A stretch of 61,450 nt of DNA from Candidatus Uhrbacteria bacterium RIFOXYB12_FULL_58_10 (GCA_001791645.1 MGFA01000021.1:1-61450); one strand, 5' to 3'. Numbered from the stretch's first letter, positions 50,851 through 61,015 are shown. Numbers and translations: made by a program. Notes: generated by a model from the letters alone, not told the origin.

Positions 50851-51774
50851 ATGAAATCCATCATTCTCAACACCGATGCCAAGATGCCCATTTTGGGATT
50901 AGGCACTTGGAATGCTCCGAAAGATAAAGTTGGCTTGGCTGTAAAACAAGCTTTATTAGACTTCGGGTATTCACATATCGATTGCGCCCATGTTTACGAG
51001 AACGAAAAAGAAGTCGGACAGGTTTTTCATGAAGTATTCAGTACAGGTCAGCGAACAAGAGAGGAAATCTTCGTGACGAGCAAGCTTTGGAATTACGATC
51101 ACGCGAAAGAGGATGTTGTGAATGCGTGCAAGCAGACGTTAGTCGATTTGCAACTCAATTATCTTGATTTGTATCTCATGCATTTTGGCGTCGCTTCGCC
51201 TCATGGCATGGGTATCGAGCCGCTCGATGCCAATGGCGTGCTGATAACGGCAAAAGTTTCCATTCGTGAAACATGGGAAGCGATGCAGAAGCTTGTGGGT
51301 ATGGGTCTCGTCAAAGCGATTGGTGTCTCAAACTTCACCGTACCAATGCTTGTTGATCTCCTGACGTACGCCGAGATCATCCCGGCGATGAATCAGATCG
51401 AGCTTCACCCATACAATCAACAGACCAAGTTAGTTGAATTCTGCAAACAACAGAATATCGCCGTGACCGCTTATTCTCCGCTCGGTTCTCAAGCAGAGAT
51501 GAATAATGGCAAGCTGGCTCTCCTTGAGGATGAAAAAATTAATGAAATTGCAGCCGCTCACGGAAAGACTCCGAGTCAAATATTACTTCGTTGGGGTATT
51601 CAACGAGAAACCGTTGTGATCCCAAAAAGCACGACCCTCGAGCATATCAAGGAAAATAATGAGGTGTTTGATTTTATTTTGTCGGATGACGAGCTTTTGA
51701 AGATTTCGTCTTTAGAGCGCGGTCTTCGCTATGTGGATCCGTATGAGTGGTGGAAGATTCCATATTTTGGATAG
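50851..51774 (+). CDS. Aldo/keto reductase
   Basis: MPILGLGTWNAP, HIDCAHVYENEKEVGQVF, LDLYLMHF, GVSNF, NQIELHPYNQQ, TVVIPKSTTLEHIKEN. Confidence 0.94.
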   Translation: MKSIILNTDAKMPILGLGTWNAPKDKVGLAVKQALLDFGYSHIDCAHVYENEKEVGQVFHEVFSTGQRTREEIFVTSKLWNYDHAKEDVVNACKQTLVDLQLNYLDLYLMHFGVASPHGMGIEPLDANGVLITAKVSIRETWEAMQKLVGMGLVKAIGVSNFTVPMLVDLLTYAEIIPAMNQIELHPYNQQTKLVEFCKQQNIAVTAYSPLGSQAEMNNGKLALLEDEKINEIAAAHGKTPSQILLRWGIQRETVVIPKSTTLEHIKENNEVFDFILSDDELLKISSLERGLRYVDPYEWWKIPYFG

Positions 51775-51785
51775 GAAATAAAGTT

Positions 51786-52373
51786 ATGAATCCTCTTATT
51801 ATTTTTGGAATCCTAGCGGGAGTTTTCAGCGCAATTTCATACCCTCCTTACATCATTGCCATTTTCAAGGGCAAGGCGAAGCCGGAGCGAGCTTCGTGGT
51901 TGATTTGGAGCGTGCTGACCGCCATGGGCTTTTTTACCCAGCTTGCCGTGGGTGCCACCAACTCACTTTGGCTACCGGGCATTCAAGGAATCGGTGTCAT
52001 AATTGTCTTTCTCTTATCCATTCGCTATGGATTCGGAGGTCTGCTAAAAAGAGACATAGCAACTCTTGTTGCGGCGGGACTAACCTTGCTGATCTGGTAT
52101 GTAACCGACAACGCCATCCTCGCTGTGTATTTAACCGTCTTAATTGACGGCATGGGCGCGTGGCTAACCATCATTAAGTCGTACGAGCACCCGGAAAGCG
52201 AGACGTTGATTACATGGGCACTTTCTGGAACGGGCGGGTTCTTTGGGCTTCTGGCGGTCGGCGCTTACAACATGCCAGTTCTCGCATATCCGTTCTATAT
52301 TTTCTTATGTAATTTTGCTGTAGTGGCGGCTATACTTCTTGGTAGGAAAAAACTTGCAAAACTCGTTGTATGA
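51786..52373 (+). CDS. Polytopic membrane protein (PQ-loop/SWEET-like arrangement)
   Basis: Multiple TM helices; repeated pattern SYPPYIIAIFKGKAKPERASWLIW and LTIIKSYEHPESETLITWALS. Confidence 0.6.
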   Translation: MNPLIIFGILAGVFSAISYPPYIIAIFKGKAKPERASWLIWSVLTAMGFFTQLAVGATNSLWLPGIQGIGVIIVFLLSIRYGFGGLLKRDIATLVAAGLTLLIWYVTDNAILAVYLTVLIDGMGAWLTIIKSYEHPESETLITWALSGTGGFFGLLAVGAYNMPVLAYPFYIFLCNFAVVAAILLGRKKLAKLVV

Positions 52374-52951
52374 ATTCATCCGCATCTCGAATGGTAATTT
52401 TCTTCAATCGATTTCCACTTTTAGAAAAGACCCTTACTGCCCTGAACCAGGCAAATATTCCTTTCGCTATAGGTGGTAGCGGTTGCTTGTTTCTTTTTGG
52501 TAACGAACGCTTACCAGATGATGTTGATATCTATCTTCCAAACGATAGACACGACGAAGCAGATCGGCTTTTCAGCATTACATCCTTTCCATACCGCTCA
52601 GAACAGGAAGAGGTTCGAAATTCCAACGTTGACGGAGATCACTCGATTCAGCTCACGAGCAGTCTCATCCTGAAGATTGGCGGCAAGAATTACGATCTTG
52701 CGTTGACTAAGGATACAGAATCAATGCGGCTTGAGATGGAATACACAGGACAAAAAGTATTCTTGTATCCACCCGAGGACGTTCTGCTGATTAAAGCTTT
52801 GCTACAGCGTGGTCTGGATGTTGGTAAACACGACATTGAGGATATTCGGAATTTTATGAAAATCTATCCGAATCTTCGAATGGATTATCTTGAAAAACGC
52901 ATCTTGAGTCTTGATGCAAAAGATCGCGTTGGAAATATCTTTGGAGGGTAA
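52370..52951 (+). CDS. Nucleotidyltransferase-like protein
   Basis: LNQANIPFAIGGSGCLFLFGNERLPDDVDIYLPND...LKIGGKNYDLALTKD. Confidence 0.6.
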   Translation: MNSSASRMVIFFNRFPLLEKTLTALNQANIPFAIGGSGCLFLFGNERLPDDVDIYLPNDRHDEADRLFSITSFPYRSEQEEVRNSNVDGDHSIQLTSSLILKIGGKNYDLALTKDTESMRLEMEYTGQKVFLYPPEDVLLIKALLQRGLDVGKHDIEDIRNFMKIYPNLRMDYLEKRILSLDAKDRVGNIFGG

Positions 52952-53047
52952 ATCAAGGCTCTCTACGCTGAGAATATGTATATTTTTTCTGATAGAATCT
53001 GGTTTCCTGTAAAGGATGGCCTAGTTTTTCTTTAGTATAAAATTATT

Positions 53048-54109
53048 ATGGAAGGACGAAATAGCCCAGACGCGAGTTCATCACTTGAAAATCGAGATAA
53101 ACGCAGCGAAGTGCTACGGAGGCTGATGAAATACGCAAAGAATGTCGAAGGATTCCAAGGAAAAACCGCTGGAGAAGTTTTTGACTCAAAAAATGAACAG
53201 TCGCGTAGAGAGCTCCTGAAAGATTTATCTGCTGAACAGTACTGTCAGCTAATAGCGGGTATCAACGGTGTTTTGCGAGGAAGAGATCAGAAAGATTGGG
53301 ACATGGACGGCGTGGGAGTGACAGCCGCCGGACACGAAGTAGTTGGAAAACATATTTTTCCTCGTCACGAGGATAAAATAGAAATCATGACGAAAGTATG
53401 GGAAGCGGCACAAGCAATGAATGTCGAAGGACGTGATCTGGAAGACATCGGCATGCTCCTTGGCTCTATGCTTGTGGAGGTGCATCCATTTGCCGATGGC
53501 AATGGTCGTACGAGCCGTCTTGTTTATACCTTGGTAAAAGATGGTTACTCAGAAGAAAAGTTGAGGGCTGTTTTAGGAGAAGAGGGTCGAGAAGAAGTCG
53601 ATATGGCGCTTACGAAGGTGGACGTCAACGAGCTTTTTGAGAAAAAACATGGAAGAGGAAACGTCGTGGTAAATCCGGAGAGCATCCATGGGATTCTGCC
53701 TGACGACGGAGCTCCCCCATATAGCGGTCTAACTTTCCCCGAAGGTACCGATCAGGAGGTACATGAAAGCATCATAGAGGCGGGAAGAAACGATGAGCGT
53801 ATCTTTACGGCTGCCATTTTGGAGTTTCTTCGCACACGTGAATGGTTGAGTGCGCAGGAACTCGTAAAGTCGTACGGGCAAAGAAAAGTCCTTTTGGTTC
53901 AAAAGCTTCTCTCTGTACTTACCGCGGAGGAGACCAATGAACTCGAAAAAACCTATTGGAATCTCAAAAAGACCTATACGGAAGAGATGATCGACATCTT
54001 CGTTCACCCCGACAAGCCGGAACACAAAGTCAGGGGTGACGATTCTGAAAGACGCTTGCTTGATGTCTTCAAGCAGAGGATCGCCGAGCGAACTATGCTT
54101 ATCGAGTAG
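53048..54109 (+). CDS. Fic-domain protein
   Basis: VEVHPFADGNGRTSRLVYTLV matches the Fic motif HPFx(D/E)GNGR. Confidence 0.85.
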   Translation: MEGRNSPDASSSLENRDKRSEVLRRLMKYAKNVEGFQGKTAGEVFDSKNEQSRRELLKDLSAEQYCQLIAGINGVLRGRDQKDWDMDGVGVTAAGHEVVGKHIFPRHEDKIEIMTKVWEAAQAMNVEGRDLEDIGMLLGSMLVEVHPFADGNGRTSRLVYTLVKDGYSEEKLRAVLGEEGREEVDMALTKVDVNELFEKKHGRGNVVVNPESIHGILPDDGAPPYSGLTFPEGTDQEVHESIIEAGRNDERIFTAAILEFLRTREWLSAQELVKSYGQRKVLLVQKLLSVLTAEETNELEKTYWNLKKTYTEEMIDIFVHPDKPEHKVRGDDSERRLLDVFKQRIAERTMLIE

Positions 54110-54350
54110 GTTTAGGCCTTAGTAGCTAATTGAAAACTGAAACTTTGGAACTTCTCCATGCTCATTTTGACCATCGGATAGATACTCAATAGTTCGGTAA
54201 GTACGTAAGAACTGGAGCCAAGTGGGGCCGACCAGAGCAATTTGGTCGGTTTTACTTTTGCTTATCAATTTCAAATGAAACTTTATAGAGTTGTGTATAT
54301 TTTGACTAACTTTATAAAGTTTGATAAAATCGTCGGGTAACTGAATTCAT

Positions 54351-55289
54351 ATGACGACCCGTCAAAAACTTGAGGTCATAAAAATTTCGTTGGGGGTAAC
54401 CCAAACCAAACTCGCCGAAAGATTCGGTGTGTCTTTTGCGGCATTCAACAGTTGGTGGACCGGCAAATCCGTTCCGCGCCAAAAGATGCTCGCCGCCATT
54501 GAAGATTTATTTTTGGAAGTGACTGGCGAGAAGTTAATTTCTGATGAACAGCTCCTCGCAAAAAAGAAGGAACTGCGCCAAAAGTCGGCCGCACACAAGA
54601 GCATCATCGGAGAAATTTTGGACCATCCGGACATTCGTGACCAATTCATCCTCAAGCTCACCTACCACACGAACCGAATCGAAGGGAGCACACTAACCGA
54701 ACCAGATACGGCTGCGATTTTGTTTGATAATGCTGCATTGCCTGACAAAACCTTGACCGAGCATCTTGAGGCGAAAAATCATCAGACAGCCCTAAATTAC
54801 TTGTTTGAGCACGTTCAAAAAAAAAAGAAGCTTGATGAGGACTTTGTTCTAAAAATCCACGGGATTCTCATGAACGGCGTACGACCGGACGCAGGTTTGT
54901 ACCGTCTTCATGCTGTTCGTATTGTTGGCGCTAATGTACCGACGGCCAATTATCTTCGCATCCCTGATTTGATTCCGGATGTCATGAAAGAAGTCGCGAA
55001 GTCTCAAAAAACGAGTGACATCGTCGGGGTTATAGCCACTGTTCATGCGCGATTCGAACAAATCCACCCATTTTCCGATGGTAATGGCCGAGTCGGGCGT
55101 TTACTCATGAACGCGATGCTTCTTACGGCCAATTTCGCTCCGGCCGTCATTCGTCAGGAACAAAAGCGATTGTATTATACCTATCTCCAGAAAGCTCAAA
55201 CGATAGGCGATTGCAGCCAGCTGGAGGATTATCTCTGTGATGCCGTAAAAGATGGATTTGAAATTTTAGAACGTGTGGATAGGAAATAA
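54351..55289 (+). CDS. Fic-family protein with N-terminal HTH
   Basis: HTH-like TQTKLAERFGVSFAAFNSWWTGKSVPRQKML; TNRIEG inhibitory motif; QIHPFSDGNGRVGRLLMNAML. Confidence 0.93.
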   Translation: MTTRQKLEVIKISLGVTQTKLAERFGVSFAAFNSWWTGKSVPRQKMLAAIEDLFLEVTGEKLISDEQLLAKKKELRQKSAAHKSIIGEILDHPDIRDQFILKLTYHTNRIEGSTLTEPDTAAILFDNAALPDKTLTEHLEAKNHQTALNYLFEHVQKKKKLDEDFVLKIHGILMNGVRPDAGLYRLHAVRIVGANVPTANYLRIPDLIPDVMKEVAKSQKTSDIVGVIATVHARFEQIHPFSDGNGRVGRLLMNAMLLTANFAPAVIRQEQKRLYYTYLQKAQTIGDCSQLEDYLCDAVKDGFEILERVDRK

Positions 55290-55378
55290 CAATAAGATGG
55301 TGAAATATGAAACTCTCACCCTAAAATAACCCCTCAACTATTGCTGAATTCTAGGTCGAGACAAGTTCGTCGAACCAT

Positions 55379-55510
55379 GTTTAAAGCTTGAGCAAATAAC
55401 GACCCTTGGTAGTCCACCCAGAAAGCCGAAGCACCCGGGACGCAAAATCATCGAATTTTCCTCAAACGTCCGAAACTGCAAATTTGCCTTATTTTTTCGG
55501 TTCGATCCCC
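55379..55510 (+). repeat. Repeat R2, copy C
   Basis: Diverged copy of 50669..50799, preceded by GTCGAACCATG resembling the R1 start. Confidence 0.85.
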
Positions 55511-55540
55511 ATCCTAGGCAAAATGTAGGCGAAGAACAAG

Positions 55541-56005
55541 TTATTCCGCTGTCGGAGTTGTGGGAGGAGTGCCAAGCGAAGATCCTTCTGGAAGAATCTG
55601 AATCGTACTCGCCGTCACGCTTCCATCATCGTTACTAGTTCCCGTGACCGTGATCGTCGTCCCCGTTGTAAGATCCGCTGAGGAGCCTTCCGTCATTTCG
55701 TTGATCTTGGATACATCCGAGAAGAAGACCAGCTTGGAGCCACCGTCAGGAAGCTTGATCGTCATGCTTTCAGCATCCACTGAGAGGATCTCACCACTTA
55801 CGAACCCGCCACCGGCTTGGCTTCGTGCAAAGCCGCCCATTCCGCCGGACATCCCGGATCGCTGGCTTGGATCGAAATCACCGAAACGCGATGCAAGGTC
55901 ACTCATGTCTGGGGTCTGCGATTTGGCATATTGCATGCCACCAAAGAACGCGCCTCCACCCACGATAACGGCCGTAGCGATGACACTGAGAAGAATCTTT
56001 TTCAT
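55541..56005 (-). CDS. Secreted/anchored small protein with OB-like (DUF5666-like) domain
   Basis: N-terminal hydrophobic anchor; VSGEILSVDAESMTIKLPDGGSKLVFFSDVSKI; precedes the ABC permease gene in position. Confidence 0.6.
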   Translation of the reverse strand: MKKILLSVIATAVIVGGGAFFGGMQYAKSQTPDMSDLASRFGDFDPSQRSGMSGGMGGFARSQAGGGFVSGEILSVDAESMTIKLPDGGSKLVFFSDVSKINEMTEGSSADLTTGTTITVTGTSNDDGSVTASTIQILPEGSSLGTPPTTPTAE

Positions 56006-56023
56006 AGAAACATTGATAAATAA

Positions 56024-57241
56024 TTATTCATAACGTAAGGCCACGATCGGGTTCAGCCCGGCGGCGCGTCGTGCCGGGTAGTATCCGAAGATGATACCGA
56101 TGGCGGCCGAGACACCGAACGCAAGGAGAACCGACGACCATGAGACGCTCGTGCTGACAATCCCCAGCGCCGAAACGACGTAGGAAATGCCAAGACCAAG
56201 CGCAATACCGATGATTCCTCCCGCGAGCGTCAACATGACGGATTCAACGAGAAACTGCTGTTCAATCTCTTTGCGCTTGGCGCCGATCGCCTTGCGCAAG
56301 CCGATTTCTTTCGTGCGTTCCGTGACGCTCGTGAGCATCATGTTCATGATGCCGATGCCTCCCACAACAAGAGAGATCCCAGCAACGGCCGCAAGAAGGG
56401 TCGTAAACGTTTCCGTGACGCTTGAGGCAGTCGCGATGATGTCGGCTTGGTTCAAGATGCTAAAGTCTGCCGACGCCGCATCAAGGTGATGTCGGCTAAG
56501 CAAAAGATTCGTGATTTCCGTTTCCAATTCATCAACCGTTTTTTCGCTCGTTGCCTGTACGGAGATGCTCGTCACGTACTCGTCGCCAGAGAAATATCGC
56601 TGTGCCGTTGAAAGCGGGATGAAGATCATGTCATCTTGGCTTGAGAACGAGCTGCCACCTTTCGCGACGGTCACTCCAACGACGGTAAACTGGCTCCCGT
56701 TGATACGAATCGTTTGTCCAACGGGGCTAACACCTTCTCCGAAGAGATCTGTACTAACCGTAGGACCAAGCACCGCCACCTTGGCAACACTTGCTTGCTG
56801 TTGATCGGTAATAAAACTCCCTTCGGCCACCTGCACGTTTCGTACTCCCGTGTAACTGGATGTCGTACCGACAATGGACGTATTCGTATTGGTTCCTTTG
56901 GCCGCCACCTGATAGCGGGAGCTGACTTCCGGCGCGACGGCTTGAGCTACCGAGATTTCATCCGCGATTGCCTGCGCATCTTCCGCGGTCAACGACTTCG
57001 CCGAACCGCGCTGCGTGGCAACGCCTCCGAATGAGCGTTGTGATCCCGGCTGAACTTGGATGAGGTTTGCTCCGATTGATTGAATGCTCGCCTGGATGGA
57101 CGCCTGCGATCCTTGCCCGATGGACACCATGGCGATCACCGAGCTAATGCCAATGATGATGCCGAGGGTCGTTAAACCCGAGCGCACCTTGTTACTGGAA
57201 AGCGCGAGAAATGTTTCTTCGAGCAAGTCAGAAATAATCAT
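56024..57241 (-). CDS. MacB/FtsX-family ABC transporter permease
   Basis: LALSSNKVRSGLTTLGIIIGISSVIAMVSIGQGSQ; C-terminal VGGIGIMNMMLTSVTERTKEIGLRKAIGAKRKEI, YPARRAAGLNPIVALRYE. Confidence 0.95.
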   Translation of the reverse strand: MIISDLLEETFLALSSNKVRSGLTTLGIIIGISSVIAMVSIGQGSQASIQASIQSIGANLIQVQPGSQRSFGGVATQRGSAKSLTAEDAQAIADEISVAQAVAPEVSSRYQVAAKGTNTNTSIVGTTSSYTGVRNVQVAEGSFITDQQQASVAKVAVLGPTVSTDLFGEGVSPVGQTIRINGSQFTVVGVTVAKGGSSFSSQDDMIFIPLSTAQRYFSGDEYVTSISVQATSEKTVDELETEITNLLLSRHHLDAASADFSILNQADIIATASSVTETFTTLLAAVAGISLVVGGIGIMNMMLTSVTERTKEIGLRKAIGAKRKEIEQQFLVESVMLTLAGGIIGIALGLGISYVVSALGIVSTSVSWSSVLLAFGVSAAIGIIFGYYPARRAAGLNPIVALRYE

Positions 57242-57918
57242 ACGAGTTTGTCGCTTTCAATCTTTCCGTCCCGAATGAAGATGATCCTGTCGGCGTGCTG
57301 CGCCACATCTGGCTCGTGCGTGATGAGGATGATGGTGCGCTTCTCTTCGCGGTTAAGTTTGCGGAACGTTTCAAGGACGATTTGTCCGGTTTGGGTATCA
57401 AGGTTTCCCGTCGGTTCGTCGGCGAGAATAAGCGACGGCTGGTTGACGAGCGCACGAGCGATTGCTACGCGCTGAATCTGGCCACCTGAGAGCTGGTTGG
57501 AGAGATGATGGAAGTATTGCTCGTCGAGTCCTGCTGATTTCAAGGCTGCCTTGGCGACCTTTTCACGCTCTTCTTTAGGAATTTGTTTGTAAACGAGAGG
57601 GAGCGTCACATTGCGCAGAGCGCTTGCGCGTGGCAAGAGGTTGAACGCCTGAAAGACGAACCCGATATGCTCGCGGCGAATGTCCGCCAGCTCATCTTCG
57701 GACAACGTGGACACGTCTTTGCAGTCGAGAACGTAGGTTCCGCTCGTCGGCGTATCCAGTGCGCCCAAAATATGCATGAGCGTACTTTTGCCTGAGCCAG
57801 ACGGTCCCATGATTGCCACAAACTCCCCGTCGCGGATAGTGAAGCTCACCCCTTTGAGAGCATCAAAGGATCCTGCGCCAGTTACGTACGTTTTAGTGAC
57901 GTTCCTTACTTCAATCAT
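57238..57918 (-). CDS. MacB/LolD-type ABC transporter ATP-binding protein
   Basis: MIEVRNVTKTYVTGAGSFDALKGVSFTIRDGEFVAIMGPSGSGKSTLMHILGALDTPTSG; LSGGQIQRVAIARALVNQPSLILADEPTGNLD. Confidence 0.96.
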   Translation of the reverse strand: MIEVRNVTKTYVTGAGSFDALKGVSFTIRDGEFVAIMGPSGSGKSTLMHILGALDTPTSGTYVLDCKDVSTLSEDELADIRREHIGFVFQAFNLLPRASALRNVTLPLVYKQIPKEEREKVAKAALKSAGLDEQYFHHLSNQLSGGQIQRVAIARALVNQPSLILADEPTGNLDTQTGQIVLETFRKLNREEKRTIILITHEPDVAQHADRIIFIRDGKIESDKLV

Positions 57919-57922
57919 ACAT

Positions 57923-59902
57923 TTAGCGAGGGAACGAGCCACTGAATCCACCCGAGGGGCCGCCACCACTATTCAACAAACTTGGGGCAGATGAAGCGGA
58001 GGTTGAGGTCGCGGTATCCGTTACGGTTCTCGTGACGACATACTCGCCAGCGTTCAAGCCGGAGACGATTTCACTTTGTGTATCGTTGGAAAGACCAACT
58101 TCAACCGTTACCTGTCGTGGCAGAGTGTCTGATGTGACACCCCGCGTTCCGCCGGTTTCCGTTGCACCATCAAGAACTTCGACGTAAGAGGAATCACCGT
58201 ATGACTTCACTGCGCTACTCGAAACCACGACGACGTTTTGTCGAATGTCGGTGATGATAGAGATATTTGCGCTCATGCCGGAGAGTACTCGTTCGTCTTC
58301 GGTATCAAGGGCAATGAGTACGTTGTAGCTTACGACGCCTTGGGATACGGTGCCGATAGTATCGATTTGGATGACCTTTCCGGTCGTGGTCAGATCCTCG
58401 ATCGCATCGAACGTGAGCGTCGCGCGGTCGTCGATCGCGACTTTCGCCACATCAACTTCGTTCAGGGTCATCTGTGCCGTGAACTGGTCGGCCACAACGA
58501 TTGCGAGCGCGCTGCCCGAAGATTCCGTTTCACCAACGTGCAAACTGACGCTCGCCAACGTTCCGCTAATCGGAGCGCGAACCGTATATTCCGCCAAGTC
58601 CTCGAGCGCATCGTTATATTTGTTCTGTGCACTTTCAAGACTCAATTCTTGGGAGCGAACATCAAGACTGTCGGTATCGACCGAGAGATCCGCAAGCTGC
58701 TGTTCTCGTTCGGCGACCGTTTCCTTGGCTTCGGCAATCTCGTCTTCATCCGCGCCATCGGCAACGTCCTCGTAGTTTTCTTGTGCGGTCACGAGACTGA
58801 TCTCTGCTTCTTCAACGGTATCTTCGGCATCGGCAATTGAGTTTGGCGCGCTCAAGTCCGTTTCCTCGATGGTATTCGCTGAAGATTGTAGCGAGCTGAT
58901 AATGCCGTTCGTGGTAACGACATCCGCAGGAATAGTCGTCATCATTTCATCGATGTGGTCGGCGATAGCAGAATTCTCGTAGCCATTATCTTCGATGCGA
59001 TTCAAAAGAATCTGAGCACTGTTGAGCGCATTGGAAATATCTTCGGCGACCTGAAGCGTAAGCGTAATAACCTCCGCTTTGTCGTCCGTACTGCTGTCTC
59101 GGCATGAGTTTTGAAACGCAGACCACGCATCATCGTAAGAATCCTGCGCCGTGTCGTAATCGCTCAGCACATCGTCGGAATATGAAGAACTGGCCATCAA
59201 GTTGTAATACCCAATGTACTCCTCTTCGCTCTGTTCCGTGCCAATAAAGTCCGACAGATCTGTCATGAGACTTGTAATGTCCGCGAACGCTTCAGCCACG
59301 GCGTTGTAACCGTTCTCGGAAGCTGATTCGAGATCCTGTTCCGCCGAGGTCTGTACTTTGGTTAAGTTGCGTTCGGCTTGTTCCAAAGAACGCTGCGCGT
59401 TATCGATGTCATCCTGCGCATCGTCTAGTTCATCGTCGGTAGGGCTGTTTTCTAAATCGCTCAGCGTTCTCTGTGCTTGTGCAAGAGCATTTTCCGCCTG
59501 AAGGAGTGAGAGCGTGTCAGGATCTGCCATCAGCTTCTCGTAAGCGATCTGTGCGCTCTCAAGGCTGATTCTCGCGTCGCGTACGCTCTTTTGGGCATCC
59601 TTGGCATCAAGAACAGCAATGATGTCACCTTCCTCAAGCTGCTGCCCGTTTTTTGCGACGAGCTGTACGACTTTGCCAGACACTTCCGGCTTCACCTCGA
59701 TTTCCGCTTCGCCTTGAACCTGTCCGGTACCAGAAACATTCGTCGTAAGCGTTCCTTTCTCTGCGACTTCAAGAACATACCGCGCCTGTGCGGTATCGGT
59801 GCTGAATGCTCGAACGATGAGGATTCCTCCCCCTAACAATAAAATGCCTGCCAGTATTGCGGTTTTCTTTCGCTGACGGAGAAATTGATAAATACGTTGC
59901 AT
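57923..59902 (-). CDS. HlyD/MacA-family periplasmic-adaptor-like protein, very long coiled-coil insert
   Basis: N-terminal TM; lipoyl half-motifs GTGQVQGEAEIEVKPEVSGKVVQLVAKNGQQLEEGDIIAVLD and YTVRAPISGTLASVSLHVGETESSGSALAIVV; ~300-aa acidic helical region between. Confidence 0.9.
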   Translation of the reverse strand: MQRIYQFLRQRKKTAILAGILLLGGGILIVRAFSTDTAQARYVLEVAEKGTLTTNVSGTGQVQGEAEIEVKPEVSGKVVQLVAKNGQQLEEGDIIAVLDAKDAQKSVRDARISLESAQIAYEKLMADPDTLSLLQAENALAQAQRTLSDLENSPTDDELDDAQDDIDNAQRSLEQAERNLTKVQTSAEQDLESASENGYNAVAEAFADITSLMTDLSDFIGTEQSEEEYIGYYNLMASSSYSDDVLSDYDTAQDSYDDAWSAFQNSCRDSSTDDKAEVITLTLQVAEDISNALNSAQILLNRIEDNGYENSAIADHIDEMMTTIPADVVTTNGIISSLQSSANTIEETDLSAPNSIADAEDTVEEAEISLVTAQENYEDVADGADEDEIAEAKETVAEREQQLADLSVDTDSLDVRSQELSLESAQNKYNDALEDLAEYTVRAPISGTLASVSLHVGETESSGSALAIVVADQFTAQMTLNEVDVAKVAIDDRATLTFDAIEDLTTTGKVIQIDTIGTVSQGVVSYNVLIALDTEDERVLSGMSANISIITDIRQNVVVVSSSAVKSYGDSSYVEVLDGATETGGTRGVTSDTLPRQVTVEVGLSNDTQSEIVSGLNAGEYVVTRTVTDTATSTSASSAPSLLNSGGGPSGGFSGSFPR

Positions 59903-59968
59903 ATGATTTCTTCAGGAGTGGCAACACTATAAAAAAACGCCAGTGAAGAAAGTGTAAAGAAGCGGCTA

Positions 59969-59998
59969 CCAAAAAACGCCCGCATGGGCGTTTTTTGG
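59969..59998. terminator. Terminator downstream of the two-component genes
   Basis: CCAAAAAACGCCC-GCAT-GGGCGTTTTTTGG. Confidence 0.85.
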
Positions 59999-60018
59999 AA
60001 GAACACTCCCCGATGTAA

Positions 60019-61011
60019 CTAGGAAGCGCGGGAGATGGGAAGCGTAATGACGACCCTCGTTCCTTTGTCAGGAACGCTCTGTATATCAATCTTGCCACGG
60101 TGGGCGCGTATCACAGCGTTGGCAATCGACAAGCCGAGCCCGCTGCCGCCAGTTCCGCGAGAACGACTCTTTTCTGCTCGATAGAAACGATCAAATACAT
60201 GCGCAATGTCTTCAGGTTTCATGCCAATGCCCGTGTCTTCGATTTCAATAATGGCTTGTGACTGTTCTTTTGAAAGACGAAATTCGATGCTCCCACCGGA
60301 TTTGTTGTAGCAAACTGCGTTCTTGAGAATATTGGCAATGGCCTGCGAGAGCATCTGCCTGTCGCCAAAGACGGTGACACCAGCATCGGCGTTCATGAAG
60401 CAATCGATATTGATGTCGTTTTTTGCCGCAAGTTCTGTAAATCGTTCAGCGGTTTCCCGAAGGAGCGATGCGAGTTCGATCTTTTCTTTGTTTTGAATGT
60501 TGATGTTGCGCTCCGCAAAATAGGAAAGTTGCAGCAAGTCCTCCACAAGTTGGGTCATGCGGTGTACCTCTTCAAGATGACTTTTAATTTTCTTTTCTTC
60601 TTTCGTGTCTTTATTTCTTCGCAATTGGCTTTCCAGTCCTGTTTGCAAAATGGCCAATGGGGTACGAAGCTCGTGCGAAGCATCGCCTAAAAATTGGCGT
60701 TGACGCTGATAGGCAGACCGAATCGGGCGAAGTGTTAGCCCCGCAAGGCCGTAACTGAGTAGCGCGGCGACAATAAGCAGCACGCCATTCACCATGAAAA
60801 TCGTGCTTTGAAAATCCTCCTGAATGTTGCGCATGTCTGGTCCCGGTGGCGGTAGGCGTTCTGTAACTTCTTGTCCCGAAGTCGACTCGTCAAATCGTGC
60901 ACGCAGACGCTCCGAAAAAATAGAGCGACTGATTCCGCTCGAAGAAGCCAAAATACCCGCAAGAATCGCCACATACACGATGGTGAGGACGATTCTTGTT
61001 TTGACGAACAT
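60019..61011 (-). CDS. Sensor histidine kinase
   Basis: LGDASHELRTPLAILQTGLESQL H-box; N-box IANILKNAVCYNKSGG; DTGIGMKPEDIAHVFDRFYRAEKSRSRGTGGSGLGLSIA. Confidence 0.95.
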   Translation of the reverse strand: MFVKTRIVLTIVYVAILAGILASSSGISRSIFSERLRARFDESTSGQEVTERLPPPGPDMRNIQEDFQSTIFMVNGVLLIVAALLSYGLAGLTLRPIRSAYQRQRQFLGDASHELRTPLAILQTGLESQLRRNKDTKEEKKIKSHLEEVHRMTQLVEDLLQLSYFAERNINIQNKEKIELASLLRETAERFTELAAKNDINIDCFMNADAGVTVFGDRQMLSQAIANILKNAVCYNKSGGSIEFRLSKEQSQAIIEIEDTGIGMKPEDIAHVFDRFYRAEKSRSRGTGGSGLGLSIANAVIRAHRGKIDIQSVPDKGTRVVITLPISRAS

Positions 61012-61015
61012 GAGG

